A stretch of DNA of 64,000 nt from NCBI RefSeq assembly GCF_002150505.1, contig NZ_MSSV01000007.1, positions 1-64,000 on the forward strand. The letters are read 5' to 3'. Both the position numbers and the translations under genes were made by a program. This document shows, piece by piece, positions 8,955 to 18,378 of the stretch. Numbering within the stretch: the first letter of the stretch is position 1; each line of letters opens with the position of its first letter. Below the pieces are notes generated by a model. That model had not been told where the DNA came from. It worked only from the letters and a program-made list of their open reading frames with translations, and did not search any database. Source of the DNA: Algoriphagus ratkowskyi. GTDB taxonomy: Bacteria; Bacteroidota; Bacteroidia; Cytophagales; Cyclobacteriaceae.

Positions 8955-10795
8955 TTATTTCTGATGAAATTCCATCACTAGTTTCATGATTTTATGATAA
9001 ATTTCTGTGTTCTCATAAACACCTCTAAAATCTCCAGAATGCGCACCATAAGCGAATACTGGCACCATAATCCCCGTATGATCATCACTATGGTAAGCTA
9101 GTTCTACAGTGCTAGTAGCTATATCTCCCTGTGGAATAGATACTCCACCCGTCTCATGATCTGCAGTGATAATTAATAATGTATTCGGATTTACATCCAC
9201 ATATGCTATAATCTTCCCTATGACTTCGTCAAAATCCAACATCTCTGAAACTATTGTAGATGTACTATTGGAATGCCCGCCAGAATCAATATTTGCAGCT
9301 TCTATCATTAGGAAGAAAGGTGTTTTTTTCCTTTCAAAAAAGTCAAGCGCAAATGCTGAACTATTCAATAAATAAGCTCCTCTACCTTCCAATTTTTTAG
9401 GTAGAGATCCTTTTGCTGCAAAATAACCAAGTCTCTCAGCGTCAGTTTCGTCTAAGCTTTCTACCAATTTAAAACCTGCATTTTTAGATGGTCGTAATGG
9501 GAAGCAAAATTATCACCACCTCCACCGATAAATAAGTCCAACTTGCTTTTGGACAAATAGGCTGCTAGATCATCAGAATCATCACGCTCCGGATGATGTG
9601 CATAGAAAGATGCCGGCGTAGCTCCCGTGAGTTGGTCGGTAGTGATTATCCCAGTTGAGAAACCGTAATCTGCTAGTATTTCCGTCATATTAGCCAAGGA
9701 TTTTCCATCAGGATCCTCACCTATCGCTCGATTATTAGCTTTCGCACCAGTAGCAAATGCAGTAGCCCCTGCAGCAGAGTCTGTAGTAAAATCATCTGCA
9801 GCCTGAGTTTTGATCAAGCCAATATTCCTCAATTGAGTAAGGTTGAGCTCATTTCCGTTTGAAAATAAACCTGCAGATATCTGAGCCAACCCATTCCCGT
9901 CGCCGATCATCAAAATCACATTTTGTACAGGAATATCTGCTCCATCCAATTCAAAATTTGGACGATAAATTTCATGCATGGAAGTATTCTCATAGATATT
10001 GTGATCTAACTTTTTGAGATAATCGGCAGCTTGTATGGGATGATCAGTGTTGATGTAGTCCTCACCCATTTCATAGAAAGCTTTCCAAGCAGATTTGCTA
10101 TCTGGCGATCCCCAAAAACGAACGGGCTTTTCAAAACTATGAACTAGGTCAATGAAGTTTTGAACCTTTTCGCGCTGCTCTTCCACCATTCTGCCTTTCC
10201 CGTTCCAAATAGAAAATTGACGAAAGCTCAAGCTAACCATCCCTATTTTGTCCCAAGGTAAATCAGCCGTCAACTCTGTGCTCTGATAGTCAAATAACAT
10301 CCATTCGGGATATTTTCTATAATCTTCTGGCTTAGGTCTATTGCCTGAAATAATCAATTTCAGCCCTTCTGGATTTTTCGCAGTATAAAGCAGGTGCTTG
10401 TAATTCTGCATACTCTCTTCCAGAACTTTCAGCGTTGCGTACGCTTCAGTCTTCAGATCTACCAACAAATGGAAATTAAACGAAGTAATCAATCCATTTC
10501 CAATTCCCTGAGCAATCGGTTCCATATACAAACTCTCAAAAGTACGGTCAGAGTTTATACTTGCAGCTTCATGAGCTGCCATCAATTTCCCATCTCTCAA
10601 TATCACATCGACTTCAATAGATGATGCACCCGCAGAATATGCTGTCCAAAAAGGCACTGTTTGTAGGTAATCGTTGTGCGAATGAATTTGAAATTGTGCT
10701 GAATTCTGAGCCGAAACATGAATTACAACTAGAAGGCTAAAAGCCAAAAAGATAGATAGGATTTTATGCATTCCTAAAAATAGGATTTTCATCAC
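8955..10795 (-). pseudogene. Two-domain phosphodiesterase/alkaline phosphatase, split by a one-base frameshift
   Basis: The two halves read as one protein of about 610 residues. Residues 1-30 are a signal peptide. Residues 33-260 form a GDPD/PLC-like TIM-barrel domain (H-S-H-N-D-Y at 38-43, E61-V-D63, L-V-D-L-K near 112). From about 290 a PhoA-type alkaline phosphatase follows: metal-binding M-I-G-D-G, nucleophile S340 in T-T-D-S-A-A-G, H-H-P-E-R at 400-404, then, in the second frame (8955 to about 9482), I-D-S-G-G-H, T-A-D-H-E-T-G-G and the final D-D-H-T-G. The break is at an A5 run on the coding strand (plus 9481-9485). One extra A, or a -1 slip there, gives ...HLKNAGFKLVESLDE and restores every catalytic motif. 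No other damage is seen, so this may be a sequencing error, a fresh mutation or slippage. The start could also be the Met at residue 9. Confidence 0.88.
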
Positions 10796-11025
10796 TATTT
10801 AACTGTTTCTGTAAGCTCAAAAAACTACTACTTAACATTTTCTTAAAGCTATTTATTAACTTATCTAAAACTCAGTCTTGACTATCTCACATAGAAAACT
10901 GATTTCTAACGGATTAATGTGTATAAAACCTTACTGAGCTGTTATTAAATCATAACATAAAAATTCAAAACGTTTTGCTAAATTCCGCTCTAAAAAAATG
11001 AATATTGGTAGCAGTAATAAAAATT

Positions 11026-12105
11026 ATGAAATACAACTCCAGCCTCCTGCTTATTGCATTCTGTTTAATTACCTCACTGACGGTTTCTGCACAGAATCTC
11101 AAGCTTAACCAGACTCAGGTCATAGGAAGCCATAATAGCTACAAAAGTCAAATCGCTCCAGAATTATTGGCATTCTTGACCAAAGTAAACCCTGCTGCTG
11201 CGCAAAGTTTAGAGTACTCCCACATTCCGCTGGAATCACAACTTGATCTAGGTTTAAGAAATCTTGAATTAGATGTATTCCATGATCCTGAAGGAGGTAG
11301 ATACTCCGATCCAAAAGGTTTGCAAATCATCAAAAGTGCTGGAGGAAACATTCCTGATTATGATCCCAGCTCGGCACTGTCAAAGCCTGGGTTGAAACTT
11401 TTTCATGTACAGGATCTAGATTTTCAATCTCACTACCTACTTTTTGCTGATGCTTTGAAAGCGCTCAAAATTTGGAGTGAGAATCATCCTGACCATTCAC
11501 CTGTTTTTATTTTGATCAATGCGAAAGATGGGAATGTACCAGGCACCAGACCAACTTTACCCTTCACAGCATCCGCTCTTGATAGTATTGACCTAGAAAT
11601 CAGGACGTATTTGGGAATAGACCATTTGATTACCCCTGATTTGGTGAAGGGAAAATTTTCCAATCTGGAATCTGCTGTGCTAGCTGGAAATTGGCCAAAG
11701 CTGGATGATGTAAGAGGGAAATTCCTCTTTGTCTTGGATGAAAATGAAGAGAAAACTGACCTATACCTTTCTGCTAAGCCTGAACTCAAAAATGCCGTGC
11801 TCTTCGTCAATAAAAAAGAAGGCAATTCTACAGCTGGGTTTAGGATAATTAATAATCCAGCAAAGGATGAAGAATATATCAGAGAGCTGGTTAAAAAAGG
11901 ATACATGATCCGGACACGGGCAGATTCTGACACCAAGGAAGCGAGGACGAACGATTACTCCACTTTCGAAAGTGCCAAGGCTTCAGGAGCCCAAGTGATT
12001 TCTACCGATTACTACCTTACATCTACCTTTTTCAAGTCGGATTACAAAGTAATTTTCGAAGGAAACCAGTACGAAAGACCCAACTTTGTTTTGGTTAAAA
12101 ACTAA
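11026..12105 (+). CDS. Secreted Ca2+-dependent phosphoinositide phospholipase C-like protein
   Basis: About 360 residues with a signal peptide ending near T-V-S-A-Q. The body looks like the PI-PLC-C1 / Ca2+-dependent phosphoinositide phospholipase C family (TIM barrel): catalytic-type His in 'VIGSHNSYKSQ', acidic metal ligands in 'LRNLELDVFHDPEGG', and a second His in 'LKLFHVQDLDF'. Such enzymes cleave phosphatidylinositol or related phosphodiesters outside the cytoplasm. I chose ATG 11026 because the signal peptide begins there; an in-frame TTG seven codons upstream (11005) is possible but less likely. It is divergent from the phosphodiesterase/alkaline phosphatase gene, about 230 bp away, and convergent with a susD, suggesting joint release and uptake of phosphorylated products. 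The true substrate is unknown. Confidence 0.85.
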   Translation: MKYNSSLLLIAFCLITSLTVSAQNLKLNQTQVIGSHNSYKSQIAPELLAFLTKVNPAAAQSLEYSHIPLESQLDLGLRNLELDVFHDPEGGRYSDPKGLQIIKSAGGNIPDYDPSSALSKPGLKLFHVQDLDFQSHYLLFADALKALKIWSENHPDHSPVFILINAKDGNVPGTRPTLPFTASALDSIDLEIRTYLGIDHLITPDLVKGKFSNLESAVLAGNWPKLDDVRGKFLFVLDENEEKTDLYLSAKPELKNAVLFVNKKEGNSTAGFRIINNPAKDEEYIRELVKKGYMIRTRADSDTKEARTNDYSTFESAKASGAQVISTDYYLTSTFFKSDYKVIFEGNQYERPNFVLVKN

Positions 12106-12315
12106 AAATTAAGAATTGATTTTGGATAGAAAGTGGAAAAAACTAATCTCTTTCAATCATTACCTTTTGTCGAATTTCACGATGGTAATTCTGATCAAAT
12201 GAAATCACTCTTTGGATCAAAAAAATCGCAACTCGAACGAGTTCTTTCTGCAGAGACCAGCAGACTTTACTCTGAAGCAGGTTTTAAAATTCATTTCGCC
12301 GGAGATAAAAAAATT

Positions 12316-12350
12316 AAGCCGATGAGAAATTCTCATCGGCTTTATTTTTA
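12316..12350. terminator. Bidirectional terminator between the PI-PLC-like gene and susD
   Basis: Perfect inverted repeat AAGCCGATGAGA / TCTCATCGGCTT (12316-12327, 12331-12342) with a 3-base loop, followed by TATTTTTA and preceded by an A-rich run, so it can serve both convergent transcripts. A short GTG-started frame at 12133-12357 runs straight through it, which argues against that frame being a gene. Confidence 0.85.
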
Positions 12351-12368
12351 CTATTGATTTACTGGGTA

Positions 12369-14114
12369 TTAATAGCCTTGATTTTGTACCAAAAACCCTG
12401 GTTCACTTGAGGATCCGTCAATTGCCTTTTGAGGAATCGGGAACAATCTCTTAAATACATCAGTGTCGGTTTTCTCTGTCCAGCTATCCTCATACTTACC
12501 AAATCGTATCTGATAATTTCTTCTGAAACCTTCCCAATACAATTCAAAGCCAGTTTCACGAAATAGGATATCCATATTGATTGCAGTCAAGGCTGCAGGT
12601 GTTTGGGCTGGACGTGCATTTCTGGAAGTTCTTAAGGCATTGATATCTGCCAAAGCCCCAGCATTATCTCCTTTTCTCAATTTAGCCTCAGCGCTCATTA
12701 AATAAATCTCACCTAGACGAACCAACACTATATCCACGCTGCTGTAGCTACAGCAGTTAGGAGCGGTATGGCTAAACTGATATTTTGAGAATCGGTATCC
12801 TGCATTATGTAAGCTTCCTTCATTTGTGAAATCCACTTTTAGCGTATGATCCACATAGCGAATATTTGCACCACTACTCCTTTTGTTGATTACAGGATAT
12901 ATCCTAACCTTCCCATCATCGCCAGTCAAAATCTTTCCACCGCCGTCTTTTCTAGGGCCCCAAATTATATTGCGAAGTATTCCTCGGTCTATTTCAAACT
13001 CAGTGGCGGCGACAGTGTAATAATGATTCGCATCATTGGTTGGGTTCACGCCAGTAAGGTTCTGAAGATTTGCAGGTATAATCGTATTTCTTTTAAAGAA
13101 ACGGGCATCAGCTACAGCTGGATCTACACTCCCATAAGCATCCACCCAAGTCTTGAAGAAATCAGGTGTGACTGCCACTGCATCCGTACCACGGGTATTA
13201 GGGAATTCCGGTCTCGGGATTAAATCTCCAGATATCGGCCAGTAGGCCCATCTACTGTGTTCAGTCTCAAGAACCCCCCTTTGATCAAGTGAAAATATAA
13301 CCTCAGGATTTGTGTGGTTATCATCACTGAACAAGTCAAAATACTCAGCCGATAGAGAAGATTTTCCACCAATAATTTCACTTGTATAACGTATTACTTT
13401 ATCCATATCGGCTGTTGCGAAGTTAGGTGTTCCATATGGATCGCGATAAACTGCCGCATTTAGATATAATCGAGCCAACAAAGCTTTCACAGCATCTTTA
13501 TTTAATCTACCTGGACCTTTGTTGTTGCTGATTAAATCTACAACTGACAAAAGTTCACTTTCAATATGAGAGATCGCTTCTTGGCCTCTAAGAATTACTG
13601 ATAAATTGTCAGAACTTGTTTTTTTGAAAATTAGGCCCCAATTATCAAGAGCAATCATATTGAGGTATGCCTTCATCGCTACCATCTCATAAAGTGGATC
13701 CTGTGCGCTGACATTCCCATTATCAACTTCTAGACGCAAGCTTTCTTCAGCCAGTACGGCTCTTGACAAAGTCAGAGTAATAAATGTCCAGGTGTCACCT
13801 ACCAAGCCATTGCTTGGCGTCATAAGATGCTGATGAACAGAAATAAACTTACCGCCATCAAACCAATCAGTTCCTCCACGATAAGGAAGAATACCTTCAT
13901 CGGAGGCGACTTCTTGAAGTCCAAAATTAACGGTATGTAGCCAAACCTGGCGGAGCATGCCATAGACAGGAGCTAAGGATCCGCTCACAACTTCAGCTTG
14001 ACCAGTTCCTGTCAGTGATTCATCCAGAATATCTTCATCTAGTGTGCTACAACCTAGAAATGCGAATAAGAACGCAACGACCGGGAGCAGTATGTGAAAT
14101 CTTGTATTTTTCAT
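12369..14114 (-). CDS. SusD/RagB-family outer membrane lipoprotein (second pair)
   Basis: A SusD-like lipoprotein of about 581 residues. I prefer the Met at 14114 (MKNTRFHILL), which places the lipobox Cys at residue 22 (F-L-G-C-S-T); an upstream in-frame start at 14147 would add 11 residues before the signal peptide. The N-terminal half has the long helices of the family, the C-terminal half has 'LVRLGEIYLMSAEAKLRKGDN', 'LADINALRTSR' and 'ILFRETGFELYWEGFRRN', and the end is 'EPGFLVQNQGY'. It follows its susC by a short gap on the same strand. It would bind the ligand for the adjacent TonB-dependent transporter. Next to it lie phosphodiesterase, phosphatase and PI-PLC-like genes, so the ligand may be a phosphorylated compound rather than a plain glycan (inference). 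Confidence 0.95.
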   Translation of the reverse strand: MKNTRFHILLPVVAFLFAFLGCSTLDEDILDESLTGTGQAEVVSGSLAPVYGMLRQVWLHTVNFGLQEVASDEGILPYRGGTDWFDGGKFISVHQHLMTPSNGLVGDTWTFITLTLSRAVLAEESLRLEVDNGNVSAQDPLYEMVAMKAYLNMIALDNWGLIFKKTSSDNLSVILRGQEAISHIESELLSVVDLISNNKGPGRLNKDAVKALLARLYLNAAVYRDPYGTPNFATADMDKVIRYTSEIIGGKSSLSAEYFDLFSDDNHTNPEVIFSLDQRGVLETEHSRWAYWPISGDLIPRPEFPNTRGTDAVAVTPDFFKTWVDAYGSVDPAVADARFFKRNTIIPANLQNLTGVNPTNDANHYYTVAATEFEIDRGILRNIIWGPRKDGGGKILTGDDGKVRIYPVINKRSSGANIRYVDHTLKVDFTNEGSLHNAGYRFSKYQFSHTAPNCCSYSSVDIVLVRLGEIYLMSAEAKLRKGDNAGALADINALRTSRNARPAQTPAALTAINMDILFRETGFELYWEGFRRNYQIRFGKYEDSWTEKTDTDVFKRLFPIPQKAIDGSSSEPGFLVQNQGY

Positions 14115-14157
14115 TTTAGTATGAGTTCTATATGATTTAACAATCATTTATATCTTA

Positions 14158-17100
14158 TTAGAATATTAGATTAAGGCTTAGAGAAAAGGTTCTAGCTCTT
14201 GGATAGGTAAAGCGATCAATGCCAAAAGTTTGAATTCCTGCTGAAGTAGATCCAGTATTGACTTCCGGATCAAATCCAGAATAATCTGTGATGACGAAAA
14301 GGTTTTGACCTGTCAATGCAAATCGAATATTCTGAAACACTTTACTCAATCCCACCATCTCAGTATTCAGATTATAAGCCAGCGTAGCATTATTTAATCT
14401 GAAGAAAGATCCATCTTCCAAGAAGCGAGTGGATACGGTATTGGAATTGTTAAATGACTCCTCAGGAAATTCAGCTGCAAATTCAGTTGTGTTATTTGAT
14501 CTGGATAATTGCGCTTTGGTAAACAAAGACATTGCTGTATGATTGTAAATCATACTTCCAGAAGTACCATTGAAGTTCATCCCAAGATCAAAAGCTTTGT
14601 ATCTAAAATTCATTTGAAAACCATAGATGAATTTAGGAATTGCACTACCTACCACACTACGGTCGTTGTCCAATACTGCTCCATCTCCATTAATGTCCTT
14701 AAATTTGTTCAGGCCATTTTCACCTATTCCATCAAACTGAAGCATGTAAAAAGCTCCGATAGGTTCATTATTGATATACCCATTTATAGTGGCACCAGTT
14801 TGACCAGCACCTTGAGCAGCTCCAGTAGTCAATACCGAGTAAGGTGAATCTTTCACTTCGTTCTTAATGAAAGTAATATTACCACCAAGGCTGTAAGAGA
14901 AGTCACGCTGCTCATCACTGGTATAATTCAATCCCAACTCTACACCAGAGTTATAGATTTTCATATCTGCAATATTGTTCCAGTAAGTAGATGTTGGTTG
15001 TACAGGATCGGCAGGTACTACTTCTAGCAAAATATTTGAAGACACTTTTTTGAAATAATCCAATGTACCTGTCAATCGATAATCTAAAATTGCGAAATCA
15101 ATCCCCAAATCTATTTGAGTAGACACTTCCCATTGCAAATTTGGATTTGCTAAACGTGTGAAGACAATCCCATATGGGTAACCGTCCAATGAATTTGCAT
15201 CCGTATTGATTGGATAGGTGTTAAGGCTACCAGATCCTGTAGCCAATCTATCCTCTGAATAACTCGCTTTGGTGATCTTGGAAGGAATCTCTTGGTTACC
15301 AGTCTTACCCCAACTTGCACGTAACTTTAGGTTATCAATACCTGAGTTAGCCATAAATTCCTCCTTACTAATATTCCAGCCTAAGGCAAAAGAGGGAAAG
15401 TATCCGTACTTGTTATTGTCTCCAAACTTGGAAGATCCATCCGCACGAAATGTAGCTGTGAACAGGTATTTATCATCGTAAACGTAATTCAATCGACCAA
15501 AGTAGGACTGTAACTCGTTCCTCACTGCAGATGAATTTACTGTACTTGGATATTCATTAGTACTATTATGATCTTGGTATCTAGGTTCGATGTTATTATC
15601 TGCAAATCCTCTGTATGAAGTGATTCTCGTCTCATCCAAAAATGTCTGATAAGAATGCCCACCTAATACTGTTACGTTATGCTTGTAATTATTCCAGTTG
15701 TATGAAAGTGTATTCTCTATCAATTTATTGGAATTTGAACTTATAGCGACGTCTAACGAACCATCAGAAATATTGGACTCATTGATCACCGCTGTGTAAG
15801 GCTTGTACTGCTGGTATCGATCAGTGCTGGAGTAATCCACACCTAGGTTAGCCTTATAGACAAGACCATCCACAATTTCAATAGAGGGTGATATGGTAGT
15901 TAAAATTCGATTATTGGCAGCATTGTCACTATATAAATCATAACGTGCAATAGGGTTCAATGCATTGGTATTTAAAGGTGTAGGCAATCCGTCTGTGTAG
16001 GGAGCCACTGTAGGATTCAAACTAAGCATATCACTGATAGTAGACGTGATGCTAGGTCGCAAATTTTCAGTGTGGGAGGCAGTCACATTATAATCCACAT
16101 TTAACCTTCCGTTCCATGCTTTTTGATTCATATTCAGTTTCCCTGAATATCGCTTTAAGTTGCTATTCTTTAATATTCCTTCCTGATCCTGAAATCCCAC
16201 AGATGCGAAATATGAAAAATTCTCCTTGTTTGCACCGCTCATTGAGAAGCTGAGATCATTAGATACACCAGTCTGAGATAATTCATCCTGCCAGTTCGTA
16301 TTAGCACCAAAGTCATCCAAAGCCCCACCCGCAGCAACTACTTGTCTTCGAAACTCATCTGCACCAAATACATTTATTTTATTAGCCATAGATGATAAAG
16401 CAGTGGAAGCAGAAAAATTCATCTGAGATGCTCCTGCTTTTCCCTTTTTAGTGGTGATTACTACCACACCATTGGATGCTCTAGAACCATAAAGTGCTGT
16501 AGCACTCGCATCCTTTAGCACATCCATACTTTCTATATCATTGGGATTAAGAAAATTTAGCGGGTTAGAAGCAACACCTGTAGAGGAATTGTCTAGTAAA
16601 AACCCATCTACTACATAAAGAGGCTGAGTTCCAGATCGTAAACTACCAATACCCCTGATAATCACATTTTGGGTAGCACCAGGCTCACCACTGGTTGATG
16701 ATATGTTTACGCCGGCCATTTTCCCTTGCAAAAGATCAACTGGATTGGTAATCACTCCCTGATTAAAATCCTTTCTTTTCACAGAACCAATAGCTCCGGT
16801 GACATCTGACCTCTTTTGAGTACCATAACCAACGACTACTAATTCATCCAACTGCGTAGCATCAGGCTCTAATCGCACAGCTATCTCTGATCTTCCGTTC
16901 AAAGAAATCTCTTGTAGCGTGTATCCCAAATAAGAAATTTGAAGAACAGCATCTTCTCCTACTTCTATAGTAAACTTTCCATCCAAATCTGTTACCGTAC
17001 CTTCCGTGGTTCCTTTTATTCGAACAGTAGCACCAGGTAGCGGAGCACCTGTTTCATCCGTGATTCTTCCAGTGATCAGTTGTTCCGAAGATGATAGATC

Positions 17101-17244
17101 TGAAAATGGACGGTCCAACTTAAAAGCTGTCTCCCATTCTATTCCTTTAGCGATTAGATGGTGTGAGCTGGTACTGAGTCCAGCCCATGTAATCATACAT
17201 GCAGACGCATAGATGATCTTGGATAACCGTAATTTTAAATGCAT
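14158..17244 (-). CDS. SusC/RagA-family TonB-linked outer membrane transporter (second pair)
   Basis: About 1028 residues from the preferred Met at 17244 (MHLKLRLSKIIYASACMI, the start of a signal peptide); an in-frame Met 28 codons upstream (17328) would give an odd leader. Domain order: signal peptide, carboxypeptidase-regulatory-like domain ('ITGRITDETGAPLPGATVRI ... TVTDLDGKFTI'), TonB-box-like 'LDELVVVGYGTQ', plug ('NPVDLLQGKMAGVNI', 'QPLYVVDGF', 'VLKDASATALYGSRASNGVVVITTKKG'), then the barrel. The mature end 'RARTFSLSLNLIF' is typical of outer membrane barrels with a terminal Phe. No STN domain is visible. First gene of the second susC-susD operon. Confidence 0.95.
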   Translation of the reverse strand: MHLKLRLSKIIYASACMITWAGLSTSSHHLIAKGIEWETAFKLDRPFSDLSSSEQLITGRITDETGAPLPGATVRIKGTTEGTVTDLDGKFTIEVGEDAVLQISYLGYTLQEISLNGRSEIAVRLEPDATQLDELVVVGYGTQKRSDVTGAIGSVKRKDFNQGVITNPVDLLQGKMAGVNISSTSGEPGATQNVIIRGIGSLRSGTQPLYVVDGFLLDNSSTGVASNPLNFLNPNDIESMDVLKDASATALYGSRASNGVVVITTKKGKAGASQMNFSASTALSSMANKINVFGADEFRRQVVAAGGALDDFGANTNWQDELSQTGVSNDLSFSMSGANKENFSYFASVGFQDQEGILKNSNLKRYSGKLNMNQKAWNGRLNVDYNVTASHTENLRPSITSTISDMLSLNPTVAPYTDGLPTPLNTNALNPIARYDLYSDNAANNRILTTISPSIEIVDGLVYKANLGVDYSSTDRYQQYKPYTAVINESNISDGSLDVAISSNSNKLIENTLSYNWNNYKHNVTVLGGHSYQTFLDETRITSYRGFADNNIEPRYQDHNSTNEYPSTVNSSAVRNELQSYFGRLNYVYDDKYLFTATFRADGSSKFGDNNKYGYFPSFALGWNISKEEFMANSGIDNLKLRASWGKTGNQEIPSKITKASYSEDRLATGSGSLNTYPINTDANSLDGYPYGIVFTRLANPNLQWEVSTQIDLGIDFAILDYRLTGTLDYFKKVSSNILLEVVPADPVQPTSTYWNNIADMKIYNSGVELGLNYTSDEQRDFSYSLGGNITFIKNEVKDSPYSVLTTGAAQGAGQTGATINGYINNEPIGAFYMLQFDGIGENGLNKFKDINGDGAVLDNDRSVVGSAIPKFIYGFQMNFRYKAFDLGMNFNGTSGSMIYNHTAMSLFTKAQLSRSNNTTEFAAEFPEESFNNSNTVSTRFLEDGSFFRLNNATLAYNLNTEMVGLSKVFQNIRFALTGQNLFVITDYSGFDPEVNTGSTSAGIQTFGIDRFTYPRARTFSLSLNLIF

Positions 17245-18378
17245 AAAATTTAGTGTTTTATTATTGAAAATTATTCGATAGCATAATTCAGAGAGTCTGT
17301 TGAAGTAGACATATTCTAATTTTGGCACAAATGTAAAATGAATAAAACCTACTGCTGTGACGCAATCTTTAGCATTACATTATCAATGTAAACACAAAAC
17401 AATAAACTTCACCCTAATTGTCTTTTGTATTATAACAGTAGCTAAATCATTCGGCAAAAAGCACTCTTTAATTAAGCTATTAAAACTTACTCAATTATCA
17501 TTCAGCTACTTGTAAAAAATAAATTTAGCATCTCTACCCAGATTTTTCTGCTAGAAATTCACGTTGGAAATTAATTCAACGAATATATTTCTTCTAAAGA
17601 ATCACTTTAAAATTAATAAAACAGCAATAAAATAAAGCTTTTAATGGGCATTTGGTAACAATAAAATAAAAATCAATATAGATTGGTATATATTTTTCTT
17701 ATAATATGATTTGTTTATATCCGCAATTCTACCAGTAAGCAGACTAAAGCAATACAAAATAAGCTCAACTCTAAATTTTAGGCCACTTCGGCCTGCCTAC
17801 CGTAAGGGAGGTCACCTGTCTTCGGTCTTCCCTACCTACCGGCTAGGCAGGCAGCCGGATGAGCAAAGTATTAATGGCTGCTGGCAAGAATGCGGATAAT
17901 CATAATATGATTTATTCGTTTGCAATAAAACCAGTACGCTCTTTTCCATTGCTAAACTGGCGAGAAGATCACCTAATAGCTGTTAACGGGTTACGAATTA
18001 CTGGGAAATGCTAGTATATACCTTGCTTTAAGTGCATATCTTCCCTTTCTCTTAACGCATTTTAGACAGGTGGCTGATCTCGACAACCTAATGCCATTTA
18101 GCTAATGAGATGCTTTACTGGCAAAAAAAACACCTACTAATTTAGCACCATGATTATTGATAATGCTGCATAATTCTCCTAGTAATTATTGTGACGATTG
18201 GCTTATTTATAAAGTCTAGGTAACGTCTTGAATTTTTCTCTATTACTAAACTCCTCCCATTAAGATCTTTCTCTTACAACTACTAGCTTTGTAAGTCTAG
18301 CTGAAAAAATGCTTAGAATTTATTTCTTTCTATAAAAAATATATCAGAGATTTAAATTTCTTAGAATACTCCTCAACC
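17245..18378. other. AT-rich spacer with repeat copy D, otherwise no gene
   Basis: About 1.1 kb between divergent genes. It contains the inverted repeat copy at 17713-17902 and must hold the promoters of the second susC (minus) and of the POTRA-like gene (plus). No gene is supported: short frames here are explained by the repeat. The stretch 17340-17700 is very AT-rich with no clear structure. Confidence 0.45.
17713..17902 (-). repeat. Dispersed intergenic element, copy D (inverted orientation)
   Basis: Read on the minus strand it begins TGATTATCCGCATTCTTGCCAG and ends TTACTGGTAGAATTGCGGATA, matching copies A, B and C. The terminal inverted repeats are clearest in this copy. Its centre carries an extra GC-rich palindrome (GCCTGCCTACCG / CGGCTAGGCAGGC) around the GACCGAAGACAGGTGACC core. 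It is flanked by 12-bp direct repeats ATAATATGATTT (17701-17712 and 17902-17913), which look like a target-site duplication. Confidence 0.7.

Noticed and set aside
9166-9375. Plus-strand frame opposite the alkaline phosphatase half
   Set aside because: Antisense shadow of conserved catalytic motifs on the other strand.
12133-12357. 74-codon frame with GTG start after the PI-PLC-like gene
   Set aside because: It runs through the bidirectional terminator, so its last 15 residues are hairpin sequence, and it has no recognised domain. It may be a decayed gene fragment, but it is not supported as a gene.
17711-17899. 62-codon frame inside repeat copy D
   Set aside because: The same kind of sequence occurs in other copies without an open frame, so the frame is a by-product of the element.
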